From Planctomycetota bacterium (lineage in GTDB: Bacteria; Planctomycetota; Phycisphaerae; WQYP01): a stretch of DNA of 6,838 nt. Position 1 is the stretch's first letter. Each line of letters opens with the position of its first letter. The notes under the pieces were generated by a model. It saw only the letters and a program-made list of their open reading frames with translations. It ran no database searches and had not been told where the DNA came from. The stretch is taken from the NCBI GenBank assembly GCA_021809365.1, contig JAKBAC010000171.1, positions 1 to 6,838 of the forward strand. Reading direction: 5' to 3'. The position numbers were made by a program, and so were the translations under genes. This document shows, one piece after another, positions 4,558 to 6,838 of this stretch.

Positions 4558-6262
4558 GTCAGAACAATCCAACTTCACGAATCGCGCCAATCCCACCCGT
4601 CCGGATACCCACCCCAGAAACCAACTTGTGCCCCGACCGCAGGCGATTGTGGTGCCGCGCCGGCATGGCACGATTTTGGTCGAACCGTCGCCCGCGAACT
4701 TAGTTGATTTTCTGACCACGCCCCATCAGGGCCGAACATTGGCCGCAGAAACCGTGGAGGTTTCCGGAATTGCGTTATCAACTCTGGCGGACCTGGCGCG
4801 GCGGGAATGCATGGATGCCATGGCGCGTTTTGCGCGGGAAACCGGTTTTGACGGCCCACCGGCGGACGCGGTGAAAAGGCCGTGGATCATCACGGGCCAT
4901 CAGGTCGAATTTTATCATCCCGGCGTGTGGGCCAAGGTTATTCTTACGGACACCTTGGCCCGACGCTGTAACGGACTGGCGATAGATCTGCTGGTGGATC
5001 ATGACACGGTAGAGCATCTCGGATTCGCAATTCCTTATTGGAGTGGCGCACGCCTGGAAAAGCGAATGGTGCAGTGGGCCGCGACATCGAATTTACCGGC
5101 GGAATTTCTCTTGGCACCGCAAGGTGATCAAAAACAACACTGGCTGGAGGAAATAGAACAATTTCCGCTGGCGGCGAGCGATTCAATGCGGGATTTCATA
5201 GAGTCCTGGCGCATGGATTCGCAACTGGAATATGTCCCATGGATGAGCCGGGCGCGCCGGCGCTTTGAGCAAGCTCACCGTATCCATGTGCACCATGTGC
5301 CATGCGGTTATCTTTGTTCCGGTGTGGCGTGGCACAGCTTTGTGCTGGCGTGGATCCGCAATGCCCGCATCTGGTGCGATAGCTATAACGCGGCTCTGGA
5401 TCAATACCGCCTGGAGCGCGGCATTACCAAACCCGGCCGCCCCATGCCAGACCTTGCTATCGCCAGACATGAAATTGAACTGCCCTTCTGGATTTATGGG
5501 GATCACCAGCCCCGGCAGCGCCTCGTGCTGAACGAAAACAACGGCCTGTATTTGACATGCGGTACGCACCGCATTGATGTTGCGGATATTATGACCGGAA
5601 ATCTCGTGGCGGCGGGCGAAACACTGCGGCAACGCCTTGATGCGGCGGACCTGCGCGTGCGCCCACGCGCCCTGACGTTGACCATGTTCACCAGACTATT
5701 ACTCTCGGATCTGTTTATCCATGGCATCGGCGGAGCTTTATACGATCAGATGACCGACCAAATCATGGAACAACTGTTTCGAGCTTGCCCCGCCTACGCC
5801 TGTGCCTCGGCCGGATGGCTGTTGCCTGTAGCAGCCCAGATCGACCAAGGCCAGACGGACACCGCGGATACTTTCGCTTTGAAGTGGCAGCGACATCACC
5901 TGCGGTGCAACCCTGAATTATTGGTACCGGCCGCACAACTTACCGGCGTTGCGATGGATTTGGCCCGACAACGCCGGGAACTCATTGGGCGTATTGCGCA
6001 ATCGCTGGCGGCTGATCGGCAAGAGCATCGTCGGCGAAGTTCGCGGTGGTTGCAACGCCGTGGTGATTTTCGACAATTGCATGACATCAACAGACTATTG
6101 CTGGCGCGGTTTGCGGCGCAGACCGATGCGCTTGATGCGCAAGTGGCGGAAGCGGAATCGGTAAGGGAAAATTTGTTGGTTGCGGCCTGGCGCGAATACT
6201 TTTTGGCGATGCATCCGCGTGAATCGCTGGAATCGCTGATTCGTGCCATTCATTCAACCTGA
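4550..6262 (+). CDS. Conserved hypothetical protein, faintly BshC-like
   Basis: I do not firmly recognise this 570-aa protein. It has no signal peptide or transmembrane span, so it is probably cytoplasmic. Residues 1-30 are polar and look disordered. Visible blocks are WIITGHQVEFYHPGVWAK (112-129), LLVDHDTVEH (148-157), WCDSYNAALDQYRLERGI (275-292), and RPRALTLTMFTRLLLSDL (371-388) followed by FIHGIGGALYDQMTD (389-403). A charged, helical, probably coiled-coil stretch follows at about 465-550. The TGHQ block, the R-L-D-G-G-Y block and the C-terminal coiled coil recall BshC, the putative cysteine-adding enzyme of bacillithiol synthesis. The resemblance is from memory and weak, and residues 110-130 differ from the usual TGQQ version. 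ATG 4550 is used (second ATG 4556); AGAGGA lies 13 nt upstream. It follows the glycosyltransferase by 67 bp and overlaps msrB tail-to-tail by 13 bp. Function unproven. Confidence 0.75.
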   Translation: MEMSEQSNFTNRANPTRPDTHPRNQLVPRPQAIVVPRRHGTILVEPSPANLVDFLTTPHQGRTLAAETVEVSGIALSTLADLARRECMDAMARFARETGFDGPPADAVKRPWIITGHQVEFYHPGVWAKVILTDTLARRCNGLAIDLLVDHDTVEHLGFAIPYWSGARLEKRMVQWAATSNLPAEFLLAPQGDQKQHWLEEIEQFPLAASDSMRDFIESWRMDSQLEYVPWMSRARRRFEQAHRIHVHHVPCGYLCSGVAWHSFVLAWIRNARIWCDSYNAALDQYRLERGITKPGRPMPDLAIARHEIELPFWIYGDHQPRQRLVLNENNGLYLTCGTHRIDVADIMTGNLVAAGETLRQRLDAADLRVRPRALTLTMFTRLLLSDLFIHGIGGALYDQMTDQIMEQLFRACPAYACASAGWLLPVAAQIDQGQTDTADTFALKWQRHHLRCNPELLVPAAQLTGVAMDLARQRRELIGRIAQSLAADRQEHRRRSSRWLQRRGDFRQLHDINRLLLARFAAQTDALDAQVAEAESVRENLLVAAWREYFLAMHPRESLESLIRAIHST

Positions 6263-6696
6263 TCCCGCTGGTGCTCTGATTTAAATTCCAATGCCGCGGA
6301 ATTCAGGCAGTAGCGCTTACCCGTGGGGGCCGGGCCGTCATCAAATACGTGGCCCAGATGGCTGCCGCAGCGCCGGCAGCGAATTTCCGTGCGAATCATG
6401 CCGTGGCTTTCATCCACAATGTTGCGGAGGTGATCGGCGTCATACGGTTCGTAAAAGCTCGGCCAGCCGGTACGGGAGTCAAATTTTGCACCGGACTTAA
6501 ACAGCGGCAGTCCGCAAAGCCGACAAACATACACACCTGCCCCCTTATTGTGCAGCAGCCCGCCGCAAAATGGCGGCTCGGTTCCATGATCGAGCATGAT
6601 ATGCCGCTCTTCGGGTGTCAGCTTCTTCGCCAGCAGTTGAATCTGCTCATCACTCAGTGCCGTGACATCATGTCCGGAACGGGATCGACCCACCAT
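6250..6696 (-). CDS. msrB: Peptide-methionine (R)-S-oxide reductase MsrB
   Basis: The 148-aa product is a full-length MsrB. It reduces methionine-R-sulfoxide in oxidised proteins, normally in the cytoplasm and recycled by thioredoxin. It shows GTEPPFCGGLLHN (38-50), the zinc pairs Cys58/Cys61 (CRLC) and Cys107/Cys110 (CRRC), KFDSRTGWPSF (71-81), GSHLGHVFDDGP (111-122), and the catalytic Cys130 in RYCLNSAALEF. The Cys often found just before GWPSF (as CGWPSF) is Thr here, so that resolving Cys is missing; Cys44 in PPFCGG is a possible substitute or recycling may be direct. There is no signal peptide. ATG 6696 is supported by AAGGA at 6712-6708, seven bases upstream on this strand. The gene converges on the 570-aa gene, sharing its last 13 bp. 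Confidence 0.95.
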   Translation of the reverse strand: MVGRSRSGHDVTALSDEQIQLLAKKLTPEERHIMLDHGTEPPFCGGLLHNKGAGVYVCRLCGLPLFKSGAKFDSRTGWPSFYEPYDADHLRNIVDESHGMIRTEIRCRRCGSHLGHVFDDGPAPTGKRYCLNSAALEFKSEHQRDQVE

Positions 6697-6707
6697 ACTT
6701 CCATCCT

Positions 6708-6712
6708 TTGAA
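6708..6712 (-). promoter_or_regulatory. Shine-Dalgarno site of msrB
   Basis: AAGGA on the minus strand, with a 7-nt spacing to ATG 6696. It is the clearest ribosome-binding site in the window and fixes the msrB start. No convincing -35/-10 pair was found upstream. Confidence 0.6.
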
Positions 6713-6755
6713 TTTAGGCATCGCGAAAAAATAACCTGAGCATTCTGGCTGGTAC

Positions 6756-6837
6756 TTTTGGCCGCCGGCGGCGTTGCCCGCTCGTTACAGAATCCATGCG
6801 GATATGCGCCTCGCGAGCGCCTTGCCGGCGGTCAAAA
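6756..6837. repeat. Inverted repeat reaching the right window edge
   Basis: TTTTGGCCGCCGGC (6756-6769) and GCCGGCGGTCAAAA (6824-6837) are inverse at 13 of 14 positions, 54 bp apart. The left arm overlaps a perfect 12-bp palindrome, GCCGCCGGCGGC (6761-6772). The surrounding 6697-6838 has no gene I can support. It may be a hairpin, a REP-like repeat, or the edge of a longer repeat cut by the window. Confidence 0.35.
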
Positions 6838-6838
6838 T

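Noticed and set aside
4261..4719. 152-codon open frame on the minus strand
   Set aside because: It lies opposite the end of the glycosyltransferase and the start of the 570-aa gene, both better supported, and its translation shows no domain.
5183..5632. 149-codon open frame on the minus strand
   Set aside because: It is wholly opposite the 570-aa gene; no motif and no ribosome-binding site were seen.
6221..6238. Tandem GAATCGCTG repeated twice
   Set aside because: It encodes an ESLESL-type helical repeat at the end of the 570-aa protein; two copies of 9 bp inside a gene are unremarkable.
6349..6711. 120-codon open frame on the + strand
   Set aside because: It lies opposite msrB, whose zinc and catalytic cysteines prove the minus strand is the coding one.
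6718..6838. Minus-strand open frame entering from the right edge
   Set aside because: About 40 Arg-rich codons with no recognisable C-terminal motif; it could equally be non-coding DNA upstream of msrB.
1..6838. CRISPR arrays, tRNA or rRNA genes, riboswitches
   Set aside because: I saw no regularly spaced repeats, no cloverleaf with a T-loop signature, and no rRNA-like or known riboswitch core sequence.

Overview
The window looks like bacterial chromosome, most probably from a planctomycete (Phycisphaerae/Planctomycetia type, perhaps a metagenome-assembled genome). The clues are a large Ala/Thr/Ser/Pro-rich protein with a GspK-like KVNINTA segment of the kind found in planctomycete pseudopilin-associated proteins, a 570-residue protein of a type I associate with planctomycetes, moderately GC-rich DNA, and start sites mostly without strong Shine-Dalgarno sequences. 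TGA ends most of the genes, so the genetic code is standard. The lineage is inferred from gene content; no rRNA or tRNA gene is present.

Layout. (1) Positions 2-1903 (+) hold the 3' part of a large secretion/pilus-type protein gene, cut by the left window edge and interrupted by an in-frame TGA at 263-265. A strong hairpin (273-309) begins seven bases after that TGA. (2) Positions 1904-2287 contain no gene. They hold two hairpins just downstream of the stop and, at 2054-2237, a 184-bp element with 21-bp terminal inverted repeats (20/21 matched) flanked exactly by an 8-bp direct repeat. This is a MITE-like insertion ending 50 bp upstream of the next gene. (3) Positions 2288-3106 (+) encode a CPBP/CAAX-type intramembrane protease. 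(4) Positions 3107-3386 hold a probable decayed VapC (PIN-domain) fragment on the minus strand, small inverted repeats, and a sigma70-type promoter. (5) Positions 3387-6262 (+) carry three genes: a small NifU/Nfu-type Fe-S scaffold, a family 2 glycosyltransferase, and a 570-aa protein with faint BshC-like features. (6) An msrB gene (6250-6696, -) runs convergently and overlaps the 570-aa gene tail-to-tail by 13 bp. (7) Positions 6697-6838 show no supportable gene, only a promoter-side leader and an inverted repeat reaching the window end.

How the genes fit together. The + strand genes are separated by 50-280 bp and two have their own promoter-like sequences, so they look like single-gene units more than a tight operon. 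There is a loose redox theme: an Fe-S scaffold, a methionine sulfoxide reductase and, if the faint resemblance is real, a relative of the bacillithiol enzyme BshC. This is inference only. The strongest unusual signals are the MITE-like element, the in-frame TGA followed by a SECIS-like hairpin, the nearly leaderless promoters of nfu and the glycosyltransferase, and a start-codon hairpin in front of the 570-aa gene.
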